Shown in pieces: positions 47,801 through 55,199 of a stretch of 64,000 bases of DNA. The notes under the pieces were generated by a model. The model saw nothing but the letters and a program-made list of their open reading frames with translations. It was not told the DNA's origin and did not search any database. This DNA comes from Cladocopium goreaui. Lineage: Eukaryota; Sar; Dinophyceae; Suessiales; Symbiodiniaceae. The translations under genes and the position numbers were made by a program. Position 1 is the first letter of the stretch. The number at the start of each line of letters is the position of its first letter. The stretch spans positions 248,001-312,000 of the forward strand of contig CAMXCT020006633.1 in NCBI GenBank assembly GCA_947184155.2, written 5' to 3'.

Positions 47801-50800
47801 TGCACCGCTCCATTGTGGCTGTTTCGGCCGCGGTACTGGCTGGCTCGGCCATTTTAGTGGCTGCTTCGAACACTTCAGCAATGTCAAGCTTGGAAACCGG
47901 GGCCAAATTCAGATGGCGTAGTTCGGGCAAAAAATGGTGTAACATGTCCCTCGTCTCAGATGGCCAGCCAGAGCTAGGGTCATGGTTGGATGTGAAGCAG
48001 CAACCTTGGGGTGTTGGTTGTAAAGTGTGCAAGGAAACTGGGGTTTCCAACCCTTTCGCTTCTTATTCAATGACCAAGAAGGGCCAACTGCAGAACTGCA
48101 ATTTGATGAAGCACCATAAAAGCAAGGCGCACAGGGCAGCGGTGAAGGAATGGTTGAAGGAAGGGGGCTGTGTTGGTCCCAGTCCCGATGAAGCCCTGTC
48201 ATTGAGTCAGTTTCAAGAGCTGATGGAGTGCTTTGGCGAGAAAAGATCATTGACGCAAAAAGAGCTGCAAATGGCATGGTGTTTGGCAGAGGGGTTAAAA
48301 GCTTTGGACCAAAAGTTCATTGTGAAATCTTCTCACATTTCTTTGATGCGGGATGAGCGGCATGGGCGGTTGACCATACGATTCATGGCTGTGGCCCCAG
48401 ACTTGACAACTCGAAGTGGCTTTTTAGGCCAAGCAAGGCAAGCTGGAACAGGAGCTGACAATGTCTCCTTAGCCACATGGGCAGTCATAGCGTGCTTGCT
48501 CTAGATTTTATATGGCTCCTCTTAGTCAGAATCTTGGGCGTTTGAAGAAAAATCTTTTTAAACACCTGCGGTCAAGAGTTGTGGCACTCGCTGCTGATGC
48601 AGCAGCAGATGAAATGGCAAGCTGTGAAATATTAAGGTCAGGACACTTGAGTTTGAATACAGAAGACAATCAGCCAATGCTGCCAAACTTGAGGTCAGAA
48701 GTGGACAATCGATTGAGGATTGGACACTTCTCAGGAGCCACCTGGGTATTTCAACTCACCCAAGCTGCTGCGGCCGAGGCTTGAGATTAAGGGCGTAGTC
48801 AGGCTGCTTCGGCCTGCTCGTCGCCAGGCTGCTTCGGCCTGCTCGTTGCCAGGCTGCTTCGGCCTGCCCGAAACTTTTTTTTGAAACAAGTGGTTGCTTC
48901 AGCCACAGAAGCTTGGCTGCTTCGGCCAAATCGCCTGGCTGTTTCGGCCAGCAAGGGTTTCGAGAAGACAGACTGTCTCTGAGAAACTAGTGGCTGCTGT
49001 GGCCTTCTTGGGACCAGGTTGTGGAAGAGACTTTGAAACCACCAAAGAGTATTTGAATCCTAAAAGGGGAAAATATGTAACATGTTTACTATTCAAATGT
49101 CCTTTAACCTGGTAAGGGGGATATTTTTCTTTTTTATGTCATAAGGGATTTTGACATATGTTTAAAAATCATCTTAAGAATTGCAGGGATGTAACCTCTT
49201 AAGACTATAAGACCCTAATTCGGGGACATCCCCTAACCTCCTAAGACTCTAATTCGGGGACGTCCCCTAACCTCCTAAGGGGTAATTCGGGGACATCCCC
49301 TAACCTCCTAAGACTCTAATTCGGGGACGTCCCCTAACCTCCTAAGGGGTAATTCGGGGACATCCCCTAACCTCCTAAGACTCTAATTCGGGGACGTCCC
49401 CCAACCTCCTAAGGGGTAATTCGGGGACATCCCTTAACCTCCTAAGAATCTAATTCGGGGACGTCCCCTAACCTCCTAAGGGGTATAATCAAAAACCCTA
49501 TCCTAAGGAGAGGGCGATTTGCCCTCTCCAACCGAAGGTCGGGGACGTCCCCTAGCTGTGTAAGGAGAGGACGAATAGAGGACAAATGTGTAATACTACT
49601 AAGTGTTTCGGTTTTACAAGCTGTTGTCCTCTGTTTGTCCTCTCCAACCGAGCATCGGGGACGTCCCCTACCTGTGTAAGGAGAGGACGAAATGACCTCT
49701 CCTTACACAGCATGTTTAACTAAAAACCTGCTGTGTAAGGAGAGGTCGTCACAGGTCGTCGTGTTGCCTGAGCTTGGCTGTTTCGGCCACCCTGGCTGCC
49801 TTGGGCCTTCGTCAGTGAGCTGTGTAAGAAGAGGGCTGTGAGAGGACTATTGAATAAAATTCCTTAGGGCAAAACAACCTTTTTCGAATAGTCCTCTCAC
49901 AGCCCTCTCCTTACACACTTCGCTGCTGTCAGTCTAAGGAGAGAACTGTTAGCCCCGTCCTTAGAAGCCTCACTCAAGTCGTTTCTCGTTGTTTTCGGCT
50001 CACAAGCTTTTCCGTGTGTAAAAGCTGTTTCGGCTTAAACCGTGAAACGTTCCAGGCTGCCTCGGCCTGCAATCACAGGCTGTTTCGGCCTGGAATATAA
50101 CCTCACAGACTGGTTCGGTCTTGGAGCCAGTTTGCTACCACAGTCCACCCTATGAGCTCTGCGACGAGTTGATCCACGACTTTTTCGCGAAGATCATTAT
50201 CGATTTGACACCTCTGGACGGCCTCATGGCTTGGGCAGCCTTGCGAAATCGGGTATAGGGTATGTAGGAGTTGCCTTCATCCCGGAGCACCAACGCCTTC
50301 TTGAAGACCGGCTGCTTGCATTGCTTGAAAAAGAAATGACAAACCCTGAGTCCAGCTTGTTTTCGTCAGCTTACAGTGAGGCCGTCAGTGGCAGTGGGCA
50401 GGCACCTGTGAATCAGACCGCAAAACCAAAGGCAAAGGTAAAGGCAAAGGCCAAAGGCAAGGGAAAGGCCAAACCAAAGGCTAAGGCAAAAGCCAAAGCC
50501 AAGCAAACAAAGGATGAGCAGGAGGAAGGCGAAGAGGAAAACGACGAAGATGAAGAAGACGACGTCTGGGATCCTTTGGGAGACGACGACGATGACGACG
50601 AAGAGGACAATGGAGACAAGTGATGTGGCTGCCTCGGCCATAGACGAGACGACGCGGCTGCATCGGCCATACCACGGTTGCATCGGCCGTGTGGCTGCCG
50701 ACGATGTGGCTGCGACATAGGCACTTCGGACCTATAGGCAGTTTTGATTGTGCCTTCCATGCGGGATCGAAAAAAAGCTGCTTTGAATTTCCCACAAACA

Positions 50801-52179
50801 TGACAGGTTGAAAGGTAAAAGTGTCGACTCTCTTAGGGGGATGTCCTGTTGTCAGTTGGCTTGTCTCATGTTTGCTGTACATGTTCTGAAACATAATCAT
50901 TTGCGGTTTCTCGCGCATTTAGGCTCTAGGCTTGAACTACATATGACCGTTTCCATGCTGATGATGATGCCGCCGCCCGAACTTCCACGACGACGTGGCA
51001 ACCCCAGTGTAGTCACTAAGCCTGATGCCAAAGTCATCCAAAGGGATCTTCTCAAAAGGTTCCATGTGGAAAAGCTGTACCAGAAGTACAGGCTGCTTCA
51101 AACCAGCACATGGCCATCGGCAAGCAAGCTTGCTTCCACTATCCGGATCGAAATTGTGAGAAGAAAAGGGGTTAAGTGGATGAATGAAAAAAGAAAAAAC
51201 AAAATGATGAGAAGTAGCATTTTGACTGCATCGGCCAAGCTATGGCTGCTTCAGCACATGGCTGCTTCAGCCTATTCGAGTCTATTTCATATGATTCAAA
51301 ATCTATGGGAACCCATCTTTAATTCACCTGTTTGTGGCTTGCACAAACCAAACTTGCTGTAGATATTTGGAATCCTCGTTTGCCCAAGAGAAAAAATGCG
51401 TGGACCGATGATTGAATCTATTTTCTTGTTGTTGGAAGACATGACATTGTCACTGCCGGCACACACATGCATTAAAACTTGAGCACACGCAATCTGATAT
51501 TTCACCCACGGAGACATTAGCACTCCTTTTGGTTAGATTTATATGCTTCCTTCTCCTTCATTCCTTTTACAAACACTTTCTTAAAAGAAACTCTCTACTC
51601 CACTTTTTTATTTTTATTTCACGTTTCAGTAACTTTCTCGTGTAAGTAACTTTCTCGTGTAAGGGCAATTTTTTTTTGTAATACCGTAATGCCGCTAAGT
51701 GGATGCAAGAATATGCACCTGCTCGCCTTCAGATGCCTTCAGCCCCATGCTGAACCTCCGGGATGGCGATAGAGAAATGTGCACATCTTGAAAAGATTTA
51801 CCCTCTGGTTATGACTAACATAGCCATGGGAAATGACCCATAGAAATAGATGGTTTACCTATTAAAAATGGTGATTTTCCATGGCAAACTGTTAAATAAC
51901 CAGATGGTAAAAACCATCAACAACAACCCACGCCATCCCCTTTTCCCCCAACCCCTCCCCAATGGAGGCTATGGCAGCTTCGTGATCCACTCTCTGGTGG
52001 ACAAGTTGCATCCGCGCATCGACGCCGTGAAGGCGCGCGTGAAGGCGGCACAGCCGCAGCTCTCGGAGTCCAAGTTTAGCGCCCCGTTGCACGGTGGGGG
52101 GACGGGGGGTGTACCTGGGATGAACATGGTGGATTTAAAGATTATGTTGCGCATCAAAATGTCATATAAATGTCATTAA
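38875..52179 (+). CDS. Pumilio/PUF-domain RNA-binding protein, multi-exon gene
   Basis: PUF proteins bind 3' UTRs sequence-specifically and control mRNA stability and translation in the cytoplasm (some work in the nucleolus). Exons: 38875-38971, 39596-39693, 40258-40334, 42415-42466, 43142-43194, 44533-44607, 44852-44911, 45834-45899, 46957-47023 and 51968 onward. Spliced, they give six PUF repeats with core helices QFGSRVVQKA, PHGNHVLAKLIE, HQFGSRILERLMEHC, HPFANFVVQHIFEHG, HKTASNVVQRMLEHAD and TRYGSFVIHSLVDKL. By similarity these equal repeats 3-8 of Pumilio; repeats 1-2 and the start codon were not found upstream. Joins at 39693/40258 and 42466/43142 rebuild PHGNHV and LCQRHQFG across GC and GA donors, strong evidence for the model. 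The last intron carries a 4.3-kb transposon. The 3' end is either the stop at 52177-52179 or a further exon after the GT near 52110. Confidence 0.85.
39040..39595. other. Intron of the PUF gene
   Basis: AT-rich with a TG microsatellite (39084-39103). One long open frame (39069-39485) is rich in Tyr, Cys and Phe and has no coding character. Nothing else seen. Confidence 0.4.
39596..39693 (+). CDS. PUF exon: QKAIASASEV ... DLYVSPHG
   Basis: CTGCAG|G completes Val; reads QKAIASASEVRDREKFAEEL then LQHAMDLYVSPH plus G. A GC donor (gcccct) is required: with it the next exon gives PHGNHVLAKLIE, a textbook PUF repeat. Confidence 0.75.
40097..40192. repeat. Small element, GGTTGGTGGT family
   Basis: Starts ttggtggtttggaacatt and ends taggtataccaccaacca. 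It lies about 65 bp before a PUF exon. Confidence 0.7.
40258..40334 (+). CDS. PUF exon: NHVLAKLIEVLPSTRL
   Basis: ACTGAG|GG completes Gly; reads NHVLAKLIEVLPSTRLVCIV then ELRLK to a GT donor. An in-frame TGA at 40254-40256 fixes the start. This is the second half of the repeat equivalent to R4. Confidence 0.75.
40430..40510. repeat. GC/CG alternating tract
   Basis: cgcccgcgcgtgc and gagcgcgcacgcgcgcgcgcgg form an alternating purine-pyrimidine run in an otherwise AT-rich intron; such runs can adopt Z-DNA. GGGGT repeats follow at 40731-40755. Confidence 0.7.
40789..41015. repeat. Degenerate ~55-60-bp tandem repeat
   Basis: About four copies of a unit containing gttgaagtaacttggaagac, gctctt/gctctgg and gatgctac. 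It is in an intron of the PUF gene. The opposite-strand peptide repeat is incidental. Confidence 0.75.
41818..42062. repeat. CAT, CAG and GAT triplet repeats
   Basis: (CAT)n at 41820-41853, (CAG)n at 41855-41886 and (GAT)n with GAC variants at 41984-42059. Intron, non-coding. Confidence 0.85.
42415..42466 (+). CDS. PUF exon: MRGQATMVARSLAELCQ
   Basis: After GAAAAG|, phase 0: MRGQATMVARSLAELCQ plus A; GA donor (gacaac). The left-over A with GA at 43142 makes Arg, giving AELCQRHQFGSRILERL. This small exon was found by requiring the helix that precedes the HQFG core. Confidence 0.7.
42861..42966. repeat. Small inverted-repeat element, GGATTGGTTTAAGGG family
   Basis: Starts tgaattggtttaagggaaa and ends aaccaatccattgat, with inner gattttccc / ggggttttccgg segments. 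Confidence 0.7.
43142..43194 (+). CDS. PUF exon: HQFGSRILERLMEHCSE (R5 equivalent)
   Basis: Starts GA after ATCGAG|; reads HQFGSRILERLMEHCSE and uses a GC donor (gcactg), phase 0. Upstream frames are closed by a stop, so the start is well fixed. Confidence 0.75.
43734..43842. repeat. Small element, TGGGTAAATTATAACG family
   Basis: Third copy, from tgcgtaaattataacg to ttataatttgccca. Confidence 0.7.
44340..44475. repeat. Decayed TACCCTCTGG-type element
   Basis: Ends read gatgccagtaaactcac and ctttactggagggcatg. The changed end sequence (GCCAGT/ACTGGAGGGC) resembles another decayed copy at 4888-4989. Confidence 0.5.
44533..44607 (+). CDS. PUF exon: EQIGFLLDELFDGAANLEAL (inter-repeat helix)
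   Basis: Starts GAG after CAGCAG|; EQIGFLLDELFDGAANLEAL then ARHPF. A GC donor (gccacc) gives HPF-ANFVVQHIFEHG with the next exon, a canonical repeat. Confidence 0.8.
44852..44911 (+). CDS. PUF exon: ANFVVQHIFEHG (R6 equivalent)
   Basis: After TCCAAG|, phase 0: ANFVVQHIFEHGMPERILGV to GT donor gtagca. It matches GNYVIQHVLEHG of Pumilio repeat 6. Confidence 0.8.
44946..45054. repeat. Small inverted-repeat element, TACCCTCTGG family
   Basis: Begins only 35 bp after the end of a PUF exon. Ends taccctctggtaaactaac and gacaaattaccagaggata. Confidence 0.75.
45620..45725. repeat. TA-rich microsatellite
   Basis: Irregular TATATA/TTATAT run about 110 bp before the next PUF exon. Confidence 0.8.
45834..45899 (+). 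CDS. PUF exon: HKTASNVVQRMLEHAD (R7 equivalent)
   Basis: After GCCCAG|, VLQHATHKTASNVVQRMLEH AD, ending at the strong donor gtgagt. It matches STHKFASNVVEKCV of Pumilio repeat 7, with Gln in place of the usual Glu at the base-contact position. Confidence 0.85.
46753..46858. repeat. Small inverted-repeat element, TACCCTCTGG family
   Basis: Left end taccccgtggtaatttaac, right end gttagtttaccagagggta; about 100 bp before the next PUF exon. Confidence 0.75.
46957..47023 (+). CDS. PUF exon leading into the last repeat (ESLETIAAT)
   Basis: After GGCCAG|, phase 0: ALIADAFLAGEGEESLETIA AT plus C; GT donor (gtgcct). With GC at 51968 it gives Arg and then TRYGSFVIHSLV. Confidence 0.75.
47791..48504 (+). 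CDS. Transposase-like protein, N-terminal part with BED-type zinc finger
   Basis: An open frame of 279 codons covers this position (47665-48504). I prefer the ATG at 47791, which follows TTTTGGCTCA. The product has an Ala-rich start (possible non-functional signal-like helix, IVAVSAAVLAGSAILV), then a finger CKVC...NCNLMKHHKSKAH (C-x2-C ... H-x4-H around residues 80-115), then a helical region SQFQELMECFGEKRSLTQKE and SSHISLMRDERHGRLTIRFM. A SxSxDER.GRL.IRF segment of this type is seen in hAT-like transposases of dinoflagellates as I recall them; a profile search is needed. It ends early with TAG at 48502-48504. DNA binding at the element ends is the expected role (inference). Confidence 0.55.
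   Translation: MVKMHRSIVAVSAAVLAGSAILVAASNTSAMSSLETGAKFRWRSSGKKWCNMSLVSDGQPELGSWLDVKQQPWGVGCKVCKETGVSNPFASYSMTKKGQLQNCNLMKHHKSKAHRAAVKEWLKEGGCVGPSPDEALSLSQFQELMECFGEKRSLTQKELQMAWCLAEGLKALDQKFIVKSSHISLMRDERHGRLTIRFMAVAPDLTTRSGFLGQARQAGTGADNVSLATWAVIACLL
48512..48784 (+). pseudogene. Probable continuation of the transposase (fragment)
   Basis: 90 codons in another frame, 8 bases after the preceding stop: MAPLSQNLGRLKKNLFKHLR, then ALAADAAADEMASCEILRSG and DNQPMLPNLRSEVDNR. LPNLR..V.D..... is the sort of block that follows the DER.GRL block in these transposases. It runs into the GGCTGCTTCGGCC repeats and stops. No complete DDE triad is evident, so the transposase appears broken. Confidence 0.4.
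48795..48960. repeat. Cluster of GGCTGCTTCGGCC motifs
   Basis: Copies with variants (ggctgcttcggcctg, ggctgtttcggcc) at about 48800, 48824, 48848, 48909 and 48930, then singles at 49785, 50053, 50078, 50627, 50657, 50683 and 51235 inside the same transposon. As RNA, GC-UUCG-GC forms a very stable tetraloop. Confidence 0.7.
49190..49485. repeat. 33-34-bp tandem repeat with GGGGACRTCCCC palindrome
   Basis: About eight units of aattcggggac(a/g)tccccta followed by acctcctaagact(c/a)t or acctcctaagggg. The two unit types alternate, so the higher-order period is 67 bp. Each unit centres on a 12-bp palindrome, perfect in the ACGT form. Two more single palindromes follow at about 49540 and 49655. 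Confidence 0.85.
49500..49920. repeat. Long alternating hairpins (CTGTGTAAGGAGAGG family)
   Basis: ctgtgtaaggagagg (49672-49686) pairs with cctctccttacacag (49696-49710), which in turn pairs with ctgtgtaaggagagg at 49731-49745. A longer stem pairs 49822-49854 (gtgtaagaagagggctgtg...) with 49883-49916. The earlier 49555-49650 segment has a similar gaggacaaa / tttgtcctc pair. Confidence 0.8.
50130..50623 (+). pseudogene. Lys/Ala-rich, acidic-tailed ORF with an apparent frameshift
   Basis: One frame reads ELCDELIHDFFAKIIIDLTP then LDGLMAWAALRN up to about 50245. The sense then continues one frame over as GIGYVGVAFIPEHQRLLEDR, through KEMTNPESSLFSSAYSEAV, a PKAKVKAKAKGKGKAKPKAK tract and an Asp/Glu tail, stop at 50621-50623. 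The DLTPxDGxxAxAALR...YVGVxFxxxHxxxL...M..PxSxLxxxAY arrangement is, as I recall, widespread in uncharacterised dinoflagellate proteins near repetitive DNA. The frame break (or a sequencing indel) suggests a decaying gene. The basic-then-acidic tail is low complexity. Confidence 0.45.
50919..51362 (+). CDS. Hypothetical ORF near the right end of the transposon
   Basis: About 148 codons, stop at 51360-51362. It has a Met/Pro stretch (MMMPPPELPRRRG), then a basic helical region (VIQRDLLKRFHVEKLYQKYR and RKGVKWMNEKRKNKMM). No family recognised. It contains the GGCTGCTTC motif in frame as AASA, so it may be only repeat read-through. Confidence 0.25.
   Translation, partial: LGSRLELHMTVSMLMMMPPPELPRRRGNPSVVTKPDAKVIQRDLLKRFHVEKLYQKYRLLQTSTWPSASKLASTIRIEIVRRKGVKWMNEKRKNKMMRSSILTASAKLWLLQHMAASAYSSLFHMIQNLWEPIFNSPVCGLHKPNLL
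51799..51909. repeat. Small inverted-repeat element, TACCCTCTGG family
   Basis: taccctctggttatgactaac ... gttaaataaccagatggtaa, between the transposon and the last PUF exon. Confidence 0.75.
51968..52179 (+). CDS. PUF exon: RYGSFVIHSLVDKL (R8 equivalent) and C-terminal tail
   Basis: ATGGAG|GC completes Arg; YGSFVIHSLVDKLHPRIDAV then KARVKAAQPQLSESKFSA. It matches YANYVVQKM of Pumilio repeat 8. Read through, the frame stops at 52177-52179 after a low-complexity Gly stretch and MSYKCH. The GGGGGTGTACCT near 52105 could instead be a donor. Confidence 0.8.
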
Positions 52180-52259
52180 AAAGCGATTTAAAATGGACCA
52201 TGATTTATCATGATTTATCATGATTTACCCATCGCAAACGGGGTCGAGCATGATTTGAC

Positions 52260-53118
52260 CATCAAACATAGGGATTTAATCTGTGAAACTGATGATATTT
52301 GCCTTTTATTGTGCATGTTTTTTCAAATTATGTTTGCCAGAGCCAGTTTATGTTGACCCTACAAAAACTCTATATAGATGTCCCCACATATTCCTATGAT
52401 AAACCCATCTGATAGCCTAGTTGTACAGCAACCTATATAGCTAAACCAAGCTAAATTGGTGGCATTATGATACGAGCGAGACTGCCCAAATCCATGTGAC
52501 ACAATGTGACAACGTGTGTTTCTGCACCGAAAAAATGAAGCACCTTTCCTGGAGAGCTCGTGTTTTCATGTGTTTTCTTCAAACTGCAATCCTGCAAGCA
52601 AGATCTCACCGGATCCCCACTGCCGAAGCCAAGAAGACAGCGGGATTTGCAGCAATGGTGTTGAAAAATCCCATAGAGTTGGGAGATAACGCCAAGATAA
52701 GCCAAGATCCTACAATTCCCTCTTATGGTTACCATCCCACTCTAAGTTTACTTCGTTGGCTATACTTTGTTGCTTTCCCTCTCCAAAACCGTTGAAACAT
52801 GTTGAAACTTCCAGGACTTTCTTTCTTCTTTGCCATCGTCCAAGGTCAAAAGAACATTTTGGATTTCTTAGGTGAGGCCTTCTTCGACGATTGAGGCGGG
52901 GGCCGATTTGCTCCGGTCTATGAGATTCGAGTGCAACTCTTCAAGAGGGGCCCGGTGACGGTTTTTTGAGCCGGAAACGACTGCAGACACCCAGGTCGGC
53001 GCCAGAACAAGACCATTGAGGGTTTTATAAGTTCAATTATACGTGTATATATATATATATCATTAATTATATGTGTATATATATATATATATATTGAAGT
53101 ATCGTGTTTCTTTGTCTT

Positions 53119-53149
<31 letters not shown>

Positions 53150-53480
53150 TGTGTGTGTGTGTGATGTGTGTGTGTGTGATGTGTGTGTGTTCTTTAATTT
53201 ACATTATATACATATATATATACATATATCATATATACATATTATTCATTATTATTTGTGGTTTTATCATCAAACGTGGTGAACAATAGCAAACATGGGG
53301 AGATAGAAATGAGATACCATGATGCATAGTGGGATAGTTTCTGTTGAGTAGCCCTGTCTGAAAATTGTAAATTGACCCCCAAAATGGCCATGTTACGGGA
53401 CAACGAGTCGATACGAGTAGAAGAAAGATGTTGAACCAATGTTCAACCATTCCAGGAATATTATATATGTATTAAATATG
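52260..53480. other. Stretch without a recognised gene
   Basis: Moderately AT-rich. A 52850-53010 segment is GC-richer but has stops in all forward frames. TA and TG/GATG microsatellites lie at 53045-53195. Confidence 0.4.
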
Positions 53481-53499
53481 ACACAGCACATATGCCAAC

Positions 53500-53650
53500 A
53501 TTCATTCGATGATTCCGGCCTGGGTCGCCCTTGGTGCCCCAAAGGAGTTCGGTTGGCCACGGCAGTCCTGGGCGGGGGCCGCTGGCTGTACAGCACGAGT
53601 GGCTTCAACCTTGAGAAGACACAAGCGCCGGCACCCCTGTGTGATGGTAG
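53500..53650 (+). CDS. Exon-like GC-rich segment, unknown
   Basis: Two forward frames are open across it. The more protein-like reads HSFDDSGLGRPWCPKGVRLA then TAVLGGGRWLYSTSGFNLEK and TQAPAPLCDG, before a GT (gtagtg). The other reads AWVALGAPKEFGWPRQSWAG. It may be the first recognised exon of the next gene. No family recognised. Confidence 0.4.
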
Positions 53651-54195
53651 TGAGTAGTAAGGACCCAAAAAGGTAGACATCCAATGACATCCATGATTTG
53701 ACTATATTATATATATAATATACATATGACTCTGGATCTATAGCGCAACATCTCGATACCCAAGATTAATTTTGACGTCTTACAGCTGAGTCTTCAAGAT
53801 CAGGAAACTTTGGCAAATACGTGAGCATCAGAAAACACCGATATCTATCCTAGGTTTTGGGCTGAACATGGGCTGAGATTTGCAAAGAACGGAAGCGAAG
53901 AGAATCAACAAACATGGTTTTTGGTCACTGTTTTGACATGAGGACCTGGTTTGACATTGCTGTCCTGTTCACCGTGCAATGCGATGTTATAAAGGGGCAA
54001 ATCATACTTGCAAGCACAAGGATTAATTACACATATTTTGGAATAAACCACCAGAAATGTAACCGAATATAGCCAACAATATTACCATATGTAATGGGGA
54101 CGCATTCAAGACTGGTCCGGTCAGGGTATATAGATGGTTGCGTGTGGACACCTTGAACATTTTGAATGCTGGCCAGGAAACTTATACATAAAGCA

Positions 54196-55191
54196 CCCGC
54201 CGGACCGGAAACCGTGCCCATAAAACGCACGTTTTTTAAAAAAATAGTGATTTTACCACAGTGCCGTGCTGATTTGATGATTGGAAATCCTGGAAAAACT
54301 TGGGGCGCGTTTTTTGGCTTTTTTCAGCGTCATCGCTGCAGCGCATGCACCGTTATCAGCTGGCAGCCAGCATTCTTGTGAATGCATCTCCATTGCCAAG
54401 CTCTAGCATACACCATCAAGAGGTCACTTTTGGCACTCAAGTTGCTGGGACTTGACTTTTTCATCAGATTCCACATAGAACATGTAACGTAGTAAACGAT
54501 CCCAGAGATCTCAGCAGCGTAGCAGCATGTAACGTAGTAAACGATCCCAGAGATCTCAGCAGCGTAGCAACATATAACGTAGTAAACGATCCCAGAGATC
54601 TCAGCAACGTAGCAACATGTAACTTAGTAAACGATCCCAGAGATCTCAGCAGCGTAGCAACATATAATGTAGTAAACGATCCCAGAGATCTCAGCAGCGT
54701 AGCAACATGTAAATTAGTAAACGATCCCAGAGATCTCAGCAGCGTAGCAACATGTAACGTAGTAAACAATCCCAGAGATCTCAGCAGCGTAGCAACATGT
54801 AACATAGTAAACAATCCCAGAGATCTCAGCAGCATGGCAATATATCATGTACGAAGTACAAGGAACGTTAACATGACCCCACACCCCACCCCACCCCACC
54901 CCACTGCATCAGCACATGTAACGTAGTAAACAATCCCAGAGATCTCAGCAGCATGGCAATATAATCATGTACGAAGGACAAGAAACGTTAACATGACCCC
55001 CCACCCCACTCCACCCCACCCCGTCAGCACATGTAACGTAGTAAACGATCCCAGAGATCTCAGCAGCATGGCAATATATCATGTACGAAGGACAAGAAAC
55101 GTTAACATGCCCCCCCACCCCACCCCACTCCACCCCACAATCGCGATATTCAAAAACGTGCGTTTTACGGGAACGGTTTTCGGCCCGCAGG
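54196..55191. mobile_element. 996-bp inverted-repeat element (Mutator-like MITE) with internal satellite
   Basis: Ends CCCGCCGGACCGGAAACCGT and the reverse complement of the right end, CCTGCGGGCCGAAAACCGTT, pair through CCC.TAAAACGCACGTTTTT, about 40 bp with one indel. The flanks are CATAAAGCA on both sides (54187-54195 and 55192-55200), a 9-bp target duplication as made by Mutator-like elements. The body is mostly a 45-bp tandem repeat. No transposase, so non-autonomous. Confidence 0.8.
54481..55100. repeat. 45-bp satellite with a higher-order extension
   Basis: Eight 45-bp units (gtaacgtagtaaacgatcc ... agatctcagcagcgtagcaa) run from 54484 to about 54840. Three longer units of about 115-120 bp follow, each with catgtacgaag, ggaacgttaacatg and a CCCCACCCCA run. 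The opposite-strand 15-residue peptide repeat (45 bp is a multiple of 3) is not a gene. Confidence 0.85.
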
Positions 55192-55199
55192 CATAAAGC

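Larger units (their letters stand above)
47429..51709 (+). mobile_element. 4281-bp DNA transposon with terminal inverted repeats, inserted in the PUF gene
   Basis: Left end CTTGCATCCACTTAAGCG (47429) and the right end, reverse complement CTTGCATCCACTTAGCGG (to 51709), continue through ATTACGGTATTAC and an A8-9 run, giving imperfect ~43-bp terminal inverted repeats. The flanks are AATA on both sides (47425-47428, 51710-51713), a probable 4-bp target duplication. It carries a transposase-like N-terminal ORF, two further ORFs, tandem repeats and hairpins. It sits in the last recognised PUF intron, in the host's orientation. The family is uncertain: the finger and transposase look hAT-like, but hAT elements make 8-bp duplications. 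Likely non-autonomous or decayed because no complete catalytic region is visible. Confidence 0.85.

Noticed and set aside
47760-48277. Minus-strand frames opposite the transposase-like ORF
   Set aside because: Shadows of the + strand ORF, which has the zinc-finger and DER.GRL patterns.
48808-48960. GGCTGCTTCGGCC cluster considered as transcription terminators
   Set aside because: Bacterial-type terminators do not apply to a dinoflagellate nuclear genome, and there are no U tracts after the stems.
54464-54835. Minus-strand frame with a 15-residue repeat (LLRSLGSFTTLHVAT)
   Set aside because: The 45-bp satellite unit is a multiple of three, which keeps a frame open by arithmetic. It lies inside a non-autonomous element.
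54481-55100. Regular 45-bp repeats considered as a CRISPR array
   Set aside because: No unique spacers; the units are contiguous, the element has transposon ends, and the host is a eukaryote.
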